In this document: piece by piece, positions 1-37,309 of the stretch | Numbering within the stretch: position 1 is the first letter of the stretch | Layout: the number at the start of each line of letters is the position of its first letter | Assembly: GCF_964340395.1 (NCBI RefSeq) | Contig: NC_135570.1 | Coordinates: forward strand, 9,055,322-9,102,821 | Length of the DNA: 47,500 nucleotides | Origin: Glandiceps talaboti | Taxonomy: Eukaryota > Hemichordata > Enteropneusta > Spengelidae | Direction: 5' to 3' | Translations under genes and position numbers: made by a program | The notes under the pieces: model-generated | What the model was told of the DNA's origin: nothing | Database searches by the model: none | The model's input: only the letters and a program-made list of their open reading frames with translations

Positions 1-680
1 TTTCCCTGCACTCGCAAAGTTCTGTCGATGAACATTTATATAATTCGTTAGCAAGCTAAAGAGCGAGTTTGAGTCCATGATTGTAGGTATACAATAACAT
101 GTGTAGTATCACTGGCAGGCACCATATGGAAATGTAGACAACAATATCAATGAGTAGATATCACGTTCAATTAAGAGTACGTCAAAAGCAATCAGAAATA
201 CTATATCGTTGTGAGTTCTATTGCAAATTATATGGTATAGATTTACTAGTCCACCAGTCCCCTCATATAGTTTTTGTTATTTTCAGATAAATATTTCAAT
301 CATTATGCTGAAATTTTCTAGTTAAACTCTATTCATTTCTTTTTTGTAATTTTCCCTCCCAACGCTTCCCTGTACAATGTAGGGTCTCTGGTCTAGCGGG
401 CTATCATGTTTAACATCATCAGTCATCTGTTTCTCACACTCAACTCTCGGGGGCACACTGCGAATTCTAGGGTAACTCAAACAAAACTTTCTGCCCGAGC
501 AGAAATTTCGAAGACTTTTTTCCATGAAGAGAACCCTGACATTCTACATATAAGCCAAATCCGGTGTGTATGGTAGGCGGGAACTTGTCGGTATATATTG
601 ATCACGATGCAACGTATCTTGTTTATCGACAAACCAGACTCCAACATGTGTATTGAGCTACCTTTGAACTTTAAGAGGTG
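1..680. other. no gene recognised
   Basis: AT-rich sequence without a recognisable exon or repeat. The only long reading frame (minus strand, 322-525) has no domain signal. A first exon of the downstream thioesterase-like gene could lie here, but I could not find one with matching phase. Confidence 0.4.
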
Positions 681-696
681 AACATATCCTTATCAG

Positions 697-1123
697 TCCT
701 ATCCCTCAGTGGTTTCTTCAGTTATACCGCCCTCAGTTGAATGATCCACATCCCGACTACATGCAAAGATTGAGTAAAAAGCCACTGAAGACCTTCAAAC
801 ATGAAATTTGAGCTTCTTTCTCAGACGTCCATGGTAACCGACATATAACACACCATGCCTACGCGAAATATGCACAAGATTGTGCTTTCCACGCTATTCA
901 ACACAATGCTTTTAATTCTTACGCTGGTGACATTGCAAAGTATAAGATCAAAACGATCGGCATTTTATACATAGGAGAAGCCTTGCCTAGAGATATTATT
1001 ACTATCGAGGCATGGGAAGACGAAGTAGAAACTGGAAAACTAAACTTTATTTTGACAAAAGCCGACAAGGAAATTTGTCACTGTAGTTTAGAATATTACC
1101 TGGGTGAAAATTCAAAATTATAA
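697..1123 (+). pseudogene. truncated hotdog-thioesterase copy (premature stop, active-site Asp lost)
   Basis: This stretch is nearly identical to the 3' part of the intact exon at 3017-3762, starting at the PQWF motif and ending at the equivalent TAA (1121-1123). Three things mark it as dead or dying. Homology begins abruptly at about 698, so the first hotdog half is absent. A TGC codon is TGA at 809-811. The active-site-like segment D-I-N-Q-H of the intact copy reads H-G-N-R-H here, which removes the Asp. Similarity continues past the stop, into the TTTTTTTCA/GTCGCAACACAATC and GTGATGTTTTCAATTCA stretches (to about 1600, matching to about 3890). It is therefore a genomic tandem duplication, not a retrocopy. 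The copy carries an expanded (GAT)n tract just after its stop. The high identity suggests a recent duplication. Confidence 0.8.
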
Positions 1124-1217
1124 TTTTTTTCACATAAATCGAGATGATTCTTAATTTATGTTTGTCGTCGCAACACAATCTGAATTATGGATTGTCCTTG
1201 AAAAGAAAAGAAATTAA

Positions 1218-1560
<343 letters not shown>

Positions 1561-1774
1561 GCTGGTGTATGTATGGGTGATGTTTTCAATTCACGGTAAT
1601 TTGAACACTCATGATGCCAAGCAAATAGCAACCACAACGCCATCAGAATTCTATGAACCGTTTGATTCATTAGGTCCTCAATTTCTCTGCAATTTTCCTG
1701 ATACGCGCTTGTGGTGTCGCAACCTTCCCACCAGTGAAGTTGTTGGTTTTATCTGACTGGGTCATATAGAGAAA

Positions 1775-1904
<130 letters not shown>

Positions 1905-2074
1905 ATAAAGGTATAAAGATGACTAGTTGGAGACAAGGTAAACATATCCTTATCAGATGACCCATGACCCTGAATACTAAATCATTTCGGACGATTCGTT
2001 ACAACAACACACTTCGTCTTGTACATGGTGTGAATTATTTGCATTTACCAGTCTGAGAATGAAACTGCTTTCAG

Positions 2075-2143
2075 TCGACATAAAAGAGAGAAGCTTTAAA
2101 AGTGTATTTGAACATCTCCATTCCGGACACTTCAATCACGCAG
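2075..2143 (+). CDS. candidate internal exon of the thioesterase-like gene (first hotdog domain)
   Basis: A 69-bp open stretch lies between a pyrimidine-rich acceptor (CTGCTTTCAG) and a good donor (GCAG|GTAAAC). It is phase 1 at both ends, so it joins the 3017 exon in frame. The translated end, with G-H-F-N-H-A running into N-I-N-P-W, resembles the G-H-x-N-H helix start of a hotdog domain. The support is splice sites, phase and weak similarity only. It could be chance. Confidence 0.42.
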
Positions 2144-3016
2144 GTAAACACTTCATATGATCATATGACCAGCCGTACACTGGTTCATGAGTTTAACACA
2201 CTATAAGAGTTTGATCTTTGTACAACAAAGGTCCAGAAGGAGTACATCAGAATCCCTCTATCTCGTACTGTGTGTAAACGTAACATACAGTCATGTGACC
2301 ACATATTGCCATATTCAAGCCTAGTTGACAATTAGAGACAGTGTCATTTATATATCTATGAGCTATATAAAACACCATCGACTTCTTGCGCATATGTACG
2401 TATGCGTCTCATGTTAGCCCTATCATGTCAACAGTGTAGAGAATGGACTTTGATCAGCGATATTTGTAGATACAACGTTAATTTATATGATATGACCTAG
2501 AGTGGACCACAACATGGGATAGTATATTTGATTTGACACAAAGCTACGTATGGATGTATATCAAAAACAGAAAACTGCAAATACGCCTGTGTCTGTAAGT
2601 TTAAGTACTGCAGGATACACTTGACCTACTTTTGCAGGTGTATATCGTCAATGCCACAAGTACCATACACCTACTTCGACTTAACAACTTTATACTGACA
2701 TACATCTAAATGTGACTGGACACTTGAGCTGCACGACACTTGCCTTGTCGGGCCAAGGGATTGCTTAAATACCCAAGGCCATTGTAAATAATTCAGAAAG
2801 AGTGCAAAAGCTCTTATATTAAGATTCTTTCCTATGAGATGTGTATACAAATTAGACCATCCGCCAGGGCAAGTCCTGAGTACCGGTATACTTCAAAGAT
2901 CTTCAAAGGGCGGTTCGTCTAGCGTGTCCAATCGAATGTGTTTTATGCTGCTATCCTAAGGACTTTTTTTCTCAACCTTAAAGTTTATGTCTTGCTTCCT
3001 TTTTGTCTTTCGACAG

Positions 3017-3762
3017 GGAATATCAACCCATGGAATGTTTTGAATCTATGTGTTGCCCCCTGGGACATGAGGTTGATATCAACTCATAAAACTCCGAAGG
3101 ATCTGGTCACGAGGGATAACACTTTCTTCGCGCGATCCCAGGTTTGCCGCGTTTTACCAGACTTCCACAAAAGAGTGAAACCTTCCACTGAATTGCAAAG
3201 TGTGAATATTCTTACAACCAAGGGGAAAACATCGTATGGGTGCATAACCGAATTGCGTGATCAAAGAGACGGTACTATTCTAGCGACGCGATACATTCAA
3301 GAAGTCTATGTCAATAGGTCCACGAGACGACCAACACCAATCCCTCAGTGGTTTGTTCAGTTATACCGCCCTCAGTTGAATGACCCACATCCTGACTACA
3401 TGCAAAGATTGAGTAAAAAGCCACTGAAGACCTTCAAACATGAAATTTGCACTTCCTTCTCAGAAGTCGATATTAACCAACATATAACACACCATGCCTA
3501 CGCGAAATATGCACAAGATTGTGCTTTCCACGCTATTCAACACAATGCTTTTAATTCTTACGCTGGTGACATTGCAAAGTATAAGATCAAAACGATTGGC
3601 ATTTTATACATAGGAGAAGCCTTGCCTAGAGATGTTATTACTATCGAGGCATGGGAAGACGAAGTAGAAACTGGAAAACTAAACTTTATTTTGACAAAGG
3701 GAGAGACGGATATATGTCATTGTAGTTTAGAATATTACTTGGGTGGAAATTCAAAATTATAA
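3017..3762 (+). CDS. hotdog-fold acyl-ACP/acyl-CoA thioesterase-like protein, terminal exon
   Basis: A 248-codon exon with a phase-1 acceptor (TTTCGACAG) and a TAA stop at 3760-3762. The protein looks like a double-hotdog enzyme. Residues about 1-105 of the exon are the back half of a first hotdog. A linker containing P-I-P-Q-W-F-V-Q-L follows. A second hotdog starts at K-T-F-K-H-E and holds S-E-V-D-I-N-Q-H-I-T-H-H-A-Y-A-K-Y. That segment has the D-x-N-x-H arrangement before an aromatic-rich helix seen in plant FatA/FatB-type and 4HBT-type thioesterases, where the Asp is catalytic. By family, it would hydrolyse acyl-thioesters; the substrate is unknown. The upstream ATG at 2938 lies in probable intron, so I do not use it as the start. 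The N-terminus must come from upstream exons (one candidate at 2075-2143). A damaged copy lies about 2.6 kb upstream. Similar sequence after both stops shows that the duplication includes 3' flank. Alternative reading: a non-enzymatic hotdog protein. Confidence 0.72.
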
Positions 3763-4195
3763 TTTTTTTCATATAAACATGTTTATATTCATAATTCAGG
3801 TTGTCGCAACACAATCAAAGTAACGGGGTGGTCTGTTATATTACAAGAAAAACGATCGTGTTTATGAACATGTCGGTGATGTTTTCAATTCATAATCGTA
3901 CTTCTAACAGTCGGGATGACTTAAGAAACTGTAATCATGAAGTGAGTAGGATAGTATGAACAATATGATTCATTATAGATTTGAACATCAACGATAAATG
4001 ACAATTTCGGCCCGTTTGTGTTAATTTCTGACCAACACATATAGGACGTATGAAACTTAGATGCAAAGATAAAATGATAGCTTGCATCATTATTATTAAA
4101 CCTCGGTTTTTAGTAATAACAAGTGGAGAATATTCTATGCTTCCTACCTGACGCTGTATGTCTTTCAACGAATTTGGTTTGAGTTGGATTAGAGT
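3763..4195. other. 3' flank of thioesterase-like gene
   Basis: The first ~160 bp match the 3' flank of the pseudogene copy. The rest holds no recognisable feature. No clear AATAAA was seen close to the stop. Confidence 0.4.
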
Positions 4196-4722
4196 AGGTC
4201 GAGATGGGCTTAGCTTGGTTAGTTTGGGCTTGGTTGGGTTGAGTTTCCTTAAGCTGGATTGGACTGGACTGGGATGGGCTTGGCTGGGCTAGGCTGGGCT
4301 TGGCTGGGCTTTTCTTCGTTGGTTTGAGCTAGGTGTGTTGGGTTTGGCTAATTAGAATATCGCACAGCCTGGCTACTCTCTCTAAATTCTCTATTAAATA
4401 CATCAGTTTAATCATTGACTATATTTGTATATCCAGTGTCATTGTAGGATACAATTCAACTTCAATGATTACTTAAGAATTTCCGCAAATGATAAAACCT
4501 TACTCTCTACTTTCGCAGCGAGTGGGCTTTCACCATGATTGTGGAAATTCTTAGGTAAGCATTGAGGGCGCACTGTACAAGGAGATTGGACCAACAAATA
4601 TAGCAATCAAAATTATGTATTTAACAGACGATTTAACTGAAGTAGCCAGGCTGTGAGAGAATCTAGATTTTTGCTGGGCTGGGGCTGGTTGGGCTGGATT
4701 GGCCTGGTTTGGTTTGTTTGTA
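4196..4722. repeat. degenerate GGGCTTGGTT-type minisatellite split by a foldback insertion
   Basis: Degenerate repeats of a ~10-bp GGGCTTGGTT/GGGCTGG motif occupy 4196-4340 and resume at 4672-4722. The intervening ~330 bp is bounded by an inverted pair of CACAGCCTGGCTACT (4363-4377, reverse complement at 4641-4655). This looks like a small foldback element inserted into the minisatellite. A second, inner inverted pair (TTAAGAATTTCC / GGAAATTCTTA) lies at about 4473 and 4541. Confidence 0.65.
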
Positions 4723-4725
4723 TTG

Positions 4726-5950
4726 GGTTTCCATATAAGCCCAACTCAGTTTTCCCCGTAAAAAAAGTTCACAAACGTGTGCAATTGCAATATGCAGGCG
4801 AAACCTGCTATAAAAGTATAAATTGACTTTCATCACAATGACCTTACATTTAATGTGTTATATAGATAATTTTTGTTTGAGCCAGTCTCAGGATTCATGC
4901 CAGCAATCAGTACTTTGAAAGTAATTTGTGTACTTAGTAGAATAGTATATCTGCAGTCGATAGAGGGCGGCATCCACTGCTGCTATGCTAAAGTAGGCTA
5001 TTTGATACAGTGCTGTTGTAACCATGACAACCTTTCAACATATTCTATTTCTGTATTACTTTGGAGTTTGCAGTGTTTACGGTGACAGCGGTAGCAACAA
5101 TTACATATGGTTATGATAATCGTTACTGTACACTTTATCAGGGTATGCGTTGAAGGCGTCACTGGGCAGCATTGTGAACATATTATTCGATTGTTCACCA
5201 GCTAGTCCTTCAGCCACTTCAACCGGAATTGTGGATATAAAAGGCCCCTAACTTTTATGGGGTCATTGTCAAATGTGGATGTCATATACGGTACCATTCA
5301 TGTATTTGGAAACTGGTGTACTTTTCATACAGTGTCAATATTTGACATCTGATATGTGTACAATGTACAAAGAATAGATTGCACTTAATAGTCGAAGGGC
5401 TTACTTCCTGTTCACCAGGTGAATAATTTATGCTTGTTTCAATTTCCCATCTGTGTGGCAAACCTATAATGTCAATTTTGTAATTACACTATCTAATCGT
5501 CGACACTGTGAACTGAGGCATACGACTAACCTACTAGTTTGGTGTATAATTGGGTAGTTAGACCAGGAATTAACAAGGAAATATAAATAGACAGAAGGGA
5601 AGGTATAATAATATACTTTACTTAATTAAAATAAAATTTGGTAATGTAGATAAAATACACCACCTGTTTTGTTGCGCCCCAGTACCCTAGTATTCAGCTG
5701 GAGTGAGGGGGGGGGCATGTGCTCTTCCAAATGGATCAGTAAGGTGAAATTGTTGAAAAGGGTGAAATCACCCTGCTTACAAACAGTTTTTGTCGATTTT
5801 TACAACTACTGAACTAAGGTTGGGTAGTGTTTAGCTACGTAGGTACGGTGCTAGTGTTTGTGTATCTGGGTACATTTGTCAAATTAAAGTAGGTACTTGG
5901 TTCTTAATGGGAATGTTAGTAGGATGTCTTGTAATGAAATCGTTCAAATG
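4726..5950. other. no gene recognised
   Basis: AT-rich intergenic sequence. One X-box-like motif (GTAACCATGACAAC, 5018-5031; one mismatch to the RFX consensus) and a G10 run at 5708-5717. No coding signal. Confidence 0.4.
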
Positions 5951-5959
5951 AAAGTGCTC

Positions 5960-6385
5960 GCACCATAGGTGAGCAATTTGTGTTGATTTTTCCAAGTTAA
6001 AGTTTTAATTCAAACTGTACTGAGGTTTGGCTGGGATGTTTCAAGAAATGTCTGGAGGTGTTAAAGACACAATAGTCCCCTCGTTGATATGCACATTAGG
6101 TCTAAAATGCATGAGCTCTAAAACTACTGAGGAGATTGACCGAGAATTCTGTAGGGCTATTTTTATGGTTGTGTAGATGGAGAAGTGTTGATGTCACGAT
6201 GTCGAAATGGTTGATAAACAAATAAGGTCTTAAAATGTGATTTTTAGTCAACAATTTTAACCCCAAAACTACTGAGGAAATTGCCATGGTGAGAATACTC
6301 CTACAGAGGTGTGATGATAGAATTACTGATGGCATGGTGACCTTAATGTGCAAATAACATCTAAAATTATGTTTTTTGTCAAACA
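5960..6385. repeat. degenerate ~145-bp tandem repeat
   Basis: AAAACTACTGAGGAGATTG (6120) recurs as AAAACTACTGAGGAAATTG (6266). TCTAAAAT-type sequences after each AxGTGCAxAT block recur at about 6100, 6230 and 6360. The copies are diverged and no coding frame is supported. Confidence 0.5.
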
Positions 6386-6901
6386 TCGATATAGCCGCTT
6401 TAAGGCCTATATGTTCAATTCTTTCATATTGGTTAAATGTGTTGCATTTAATGAAATTTCGAAACGCTCAGAGACTTTACAACATAAACTATTGAGTCTG
6501 TTATGACGTATTTTAACATCAAAGTATTTGCCTCAGAAGGAGCATTTATTATTCATTAGTATTACCTCAGCTCAATTAATATGGACTGGTGTGGGTTCAT
6601 TTTTCTGCGAGGTCATACTCATATGTCGTTTTCTGATTAAACATGTCCCTAGAGGATACCAATACATATTCTGTTGAAGATCGTGTACAGTTACTGTTGA
6701 TTAATATTAGCATGCACAAATGGAACTAATTATTTCATATCTATAGAAGATGAAAGTGGCGTATTTTACGAGCGGATTTACCCATTGGCAAGCACCTACG
6801 TTTCAAAACGAAAAACCGTAGAAAGTGTTTCTATTCACCAAATTGAGCCTGGCGACTTGTATTTTACCAAACTATTCGTCTAAATTTAATCTCTTGCTCA
6901 A

Positions 6902-6903
6902 CC

Positions 6904-6959
<56 letters not shown>

Positions 6960-6960
6960 A
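6902..6960. repeat. (CAA)n microsatellite
   Basis: About 19 CAA units. The poly-Gln reading frame has no other coding support. Confidence 0.95.
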
Positions 6961-6989
6961 GTGCAATTATTCTAACTGTAGTTGGGCTG

Positions 6990-7163
6990 ACCTTAGCATA
7001 CCTCTAAACTTGAGAATGGTTATAGCTATCGCTATGCCACTATCCAAACTGACATTTTGAATTTTTGAATTTTGAATATCTGAATTCAAAAATTCAAAAT
7101 GTCAGTTAGGATAGCGGAATAGCGTCGGCGATAGCCGTTCCCAAGTCTACAGGTAAGCTAGGT
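6990..7163. mobile_element. palindromic MITE, copy 1
   Basis: About 174 bp that folds back on itself almost completely. Inverted arms run from the AACTTGAGAA / TTCCCAAGTCTACAGG ends to the centre, where AAACTGACATTTTGAA meets TTCAAAATGTCAGTT. A related copy lies at 40691-40853. It encodes nothing, so it is a non-autonomous foldback DNA transposon by structure. Family unassigned. Confidence 0.8.
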
Positions 7164-7311
7164 TGATCTAGTACCTTGGCTTGTTACAAACTCTAACAAC
7201 GTTCGACACGTTTAAGCCATCTGGACGATACTGCATCGGCCATACATATTGAACTATTACACCATTGTGTGCATATCCAACTACATAAAATGTAAAAAAC
7301 CAATGCCGATT

Positions 7312-7396
7312 TGCTTGCTTGCTTGCTTGTTTGTTTGTTTGTTTGTTTGTTTGTTTGTTTGTTTGTTTGTTTGTTTGTTTGTTTTTTGTTTGTTTT
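7312..7396. repeat. (TTGC)n-(TTTG)n compound microsatellite
   Basis: Three TTGC units running into about 17 TTTG units. Confidence 0.95.
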
Positions 7397-7811
7397 TGTT
7401 GTTCATTTGTCCTTTTACATCATGGAATGTTCTGCTCAAAATTAACATGTTAACATGATATATCAAACAGATTGTATCAAATTACAGCAGTTTGTTAAGG
7501 GCTGTTCAGTTAGTGACTACCTTCCCCCATTAACAAAGTACACTCCATGCAAATGAAATTGGTTATTCTTTCTCTCACTCTAAATATAATCGCGATGTAC
7601 AAAACACGGTATTGACAATGTTGTATCCGGTTTGACATCTGTGAACGTTCATCGTATCAGCATCTTGGCATTTATTTCGTCACGACTGTCACTGTTCTGA
7701 TTGATGTAACCAACAGGGGCAATTTATGTGATGTCATAACGCTATGTCATTTCATGCTACAGTGAGTGCTTGCAGTAGGATGATTCACTTATGATGATCA
7801 CGTATGGAGTG

Positions 7812-34639
<26,828 letters not shown>

Positions 34640-34806
34640 AGAAATGGGAGAAATTTGACAAGGGTACAAATTTGATGACAAAAATTGAGACTTTCATTTA
34701 CTGATTTACATTTATCGTGTGTGATTTTTTGCCATTTACTATTAAACCAGAGTGACTATAGGCATCACGGTGTTTTTACATATCACACAATTTTTCTTTC
34801 AGTTCA

Positions 34807-34876
34807 CTGTGAACACAAATTAACATCAATGAAACAAGGAAGAGTCAAACATAAAACTGTTAATTTGTGTTCACAG
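34807..34876 (+). other. perfect 18-bp inverted repeat in the 3' UTR region
   Basis: CTGTGAACACAAATTAAC (34807-34824) is repeated as an exact inverse at 34859-34876, with a 34-nt loop. It lies about 170 bp after stop B. It could form a stable RNA hairpin in the 3' UTR, or be the ends of a tiny foldback element. Confidence 0.6.
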
Positions 34877-35228
34877 AGAAATAAAAGTTAACATTTCATG
34901 TGTGCATGCACGCTATAACTGTCTGTATTTTGTTTGGGTAATTTGTAACAAAAATAGGTTATTTGAACGGATCCGGATAGGATTATGTTGTCAATGCTCC
35001 TCAACGGCCCTTCAAATTAGTTGTTTTTATCTATAGAGTACATGAGTACAACTCATGCAGGTTCATTTAACAATATGAATACTAAAAGAAAGCGACCCAG
35101 ACGTAATGAAATTCTGCACTTGGTTTCATCATGGATGTCCATGGTTTCATGATACTGGAGTAGTTATTTGTTGTTTATGCACTTACATTAATATTCGGTG
35201 TGGTTATACTTACAACAAAGTGATACAA

Positions 35229-36403
35229 ACTGTTTATTAGACTATCTTACAGTCCTCGGAGCTTCGCATCGCGAAAACTTGGGTTTTAAGTATAGTATAT
35301 ATTATTTTATTTGCCACAAACTCAAAATCATATCAACATAACAAGAGAGAAAGTAAAAAAGACAGTGGAATAAATATTATACATAAACTGATGGATGAAT
35401 ACAGAGTTTATGGCTGGACCACAAAAATAGTTTGAAACAAACTAGTCAAGTTTGTGGCCCATACTACAATTGATTAAACAAAATAATCAAAGCAACAAGA
35501 AAAACAAATTTGACATTAAAACAAAAACAAACAAAACAAAACGCGTTCTCATCAAAAAATATATAACAACTGGCATTAAATGCAATGTAAGGTAGAAAAA
35601 GCTGAATTAAGTTTGTAACAAATACTGTTTTAACTGAGATTTTAAAAGTAGTCCTGGATTGTATTTTTTTCAATTCTTCAGGTAAGGAGTTCCAATGTTT
35701 TGCATCTGCATACTGAAAATTGTGTTGCGTCAGAGTAAGATTTACTTTTGGAATGTAAAACTTATCTCTCGTTGTATTCCGAGTGTGATACGTATTTGGT
35801 GGTGTGTTGAAGTAGTCGTTAACTGTTTGCGGGAAGTGACCGGCCCTCAAATAAAAAATAAATAAAGAAGTATTAAATTTGCATTGCTGGTGGACATTTA
35901 GAATTCCTAGTTGCTGAAAAAGAGGGGAGGAGGGAGCATCAATATTTGAAAAAGTTATAAAGCGAATAACTTTCTTTTGAAGGTTTAAGATAGGCTTGAG
36001 AAATGTATTGTATGTATTGCCCCATATCTCTATACAATATGAGATATGGGGCAAGATCATAGAGTTATACAGCAGAAGAAGAGTAGATTTAGGTACGTAA
36101 TAGCGAATTTTGGAAATTATGCCAATAATTGGAGAAATTGCTTAACTAACTTTTTCAATGTGTGATGTCCAAAGCATATGTTGATCTAAACACACGCCAA
36201 CGCTCCGTGTTAACGCTCCGTGTTATCGCGAAGCCCGAGGTTTCGGCGCATTAACACGTCAACGAATGGTTAGCCCTATGTGATCGATGAGGGCGCACGG
36301 TACAAGGATATTCGCGATGCAGTATATATAGTGGTACATACAAAACGACCCAAGTTTTAGCGATGCAAAGCTCCGAGGACTGTAAGAGAGTCTAACTGTT
36401 TAT
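35229..36403. mobile_element. TIR element with perfect 9-bp target-site duplication
   Basis: ACTGTTTAT (35229-35237 and 36395-36403) flanks an element at 35238-36394. Its ends are inverted copies over about 45 bp: TAGACTATCTTACAGTCCTC on the left and the inverse of TAGACTCTCTTACAGTCCTC on the right, continuing through GGAGCTT(C/T)GCATCGC. A 9-bp duplication with long TIRs fits Mutator-like or Merlin-type DNA transposons. No transposase frame is present. The interior is mostly an antisense LINE fragment plus ~200 bp of unique right-arm DNA. Interpretation: a non-autonomous element that captured or was hit by a LINE. Confidence 0.82.
35300..36195 (-). mobile_element. LINE reverse-transcriptase C-terminal fragment, antisense, nested in the TIR element
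   Basis: The minus strand reads G-V-C-L-D-Q-H-M-L-W, one stop (~36140), then I-I-G-I-I-S-K-I, L-P-H-I-S-Y-C-I-E-I-W-G-N-T-Y, L-Q-K-K-V-I-R-F and K-H-W-N-S-L-P. These are the thumb and C-terminal motifs of CR1/L2/Jockey-type RTs. The catalytic palm is missing, so this is a dead fragment. Confidence 0.85.
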
Positions 36404-36662
36404 AACAGATTTGTACTACGTATCCTGCTTTGCAATTGTAATTTTTCAATGGCAACATATAGTCGTTTCAGTGTTAATAGCTTGTAGGGTCATTGAGGTG
36501 CTTTCTCTGTTCACTTAACTAAATTTTCAACTGTAATTATTGTTTTCAACGTAATGCTAGCTTAATAAAATAAACAATGAACATTTCATGTATGTGTTTT
36601 AATGAATGGAATGATATATTAGACCTCTTTACGAACATTTCAAAATACACCCTATGTGTGTA

Positions 36663-36916
<254 letters not shown>

Positions 36917-37274
36917 TAGACACAGTATTTGTGTAAAATTAAAGTACATTGTAAATAGATTATGTATGGAATGAATAAATTGTGTACATATAGATATTAT
37001 GGAATTCGTTAACACACAACTTTTAAAAGACACCACACGCTTTTAAATACTTGAACACCTGGTGCGAGGAATTCATCAGCCATGTGATCACACGTCAATA
37101 ATAGACCAACGAACAGCAAGATACAATACCCAACAGGTGTCCCCTACTGGTCGTTGTCCCTCGAGCCGATGTGACGCCACGGCCGACGTTGTAATGCAAT
37201 TAATGCTTCACTGCACAGCTAGTATGTGTAATCTCCATTCTGTTGTATGTGTGATTAATGAAGACCTCGTGCAT

Positions 37275-37297
37275 TGACGTCACGTGATTATTTGCAT
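37275..37297. promoter_or_regulatory. compact CRE / E-box / octamer motif cluster
   Basis: TGACGTCA (37275-37282) overlaps TCACGTGA (37280-37287), followed two bases later by ATTTGCAT (37290-37297). Three consensus transcription-factor sites within 23 bp, in otherwise gene-free DNA between the two receptor genes. Motif match only. Confidence 0.45.
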
Positions 37298-37309
37298 ATT
37301 GATACATGA

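Noticed and set aside
2938-3016. Start codon at 2938 for the thioesterase
   Set aside because: The segment before 3017 lacks similarity to the domain and ends in a good acceptor (TTTCGACAG), so it is probably intron.
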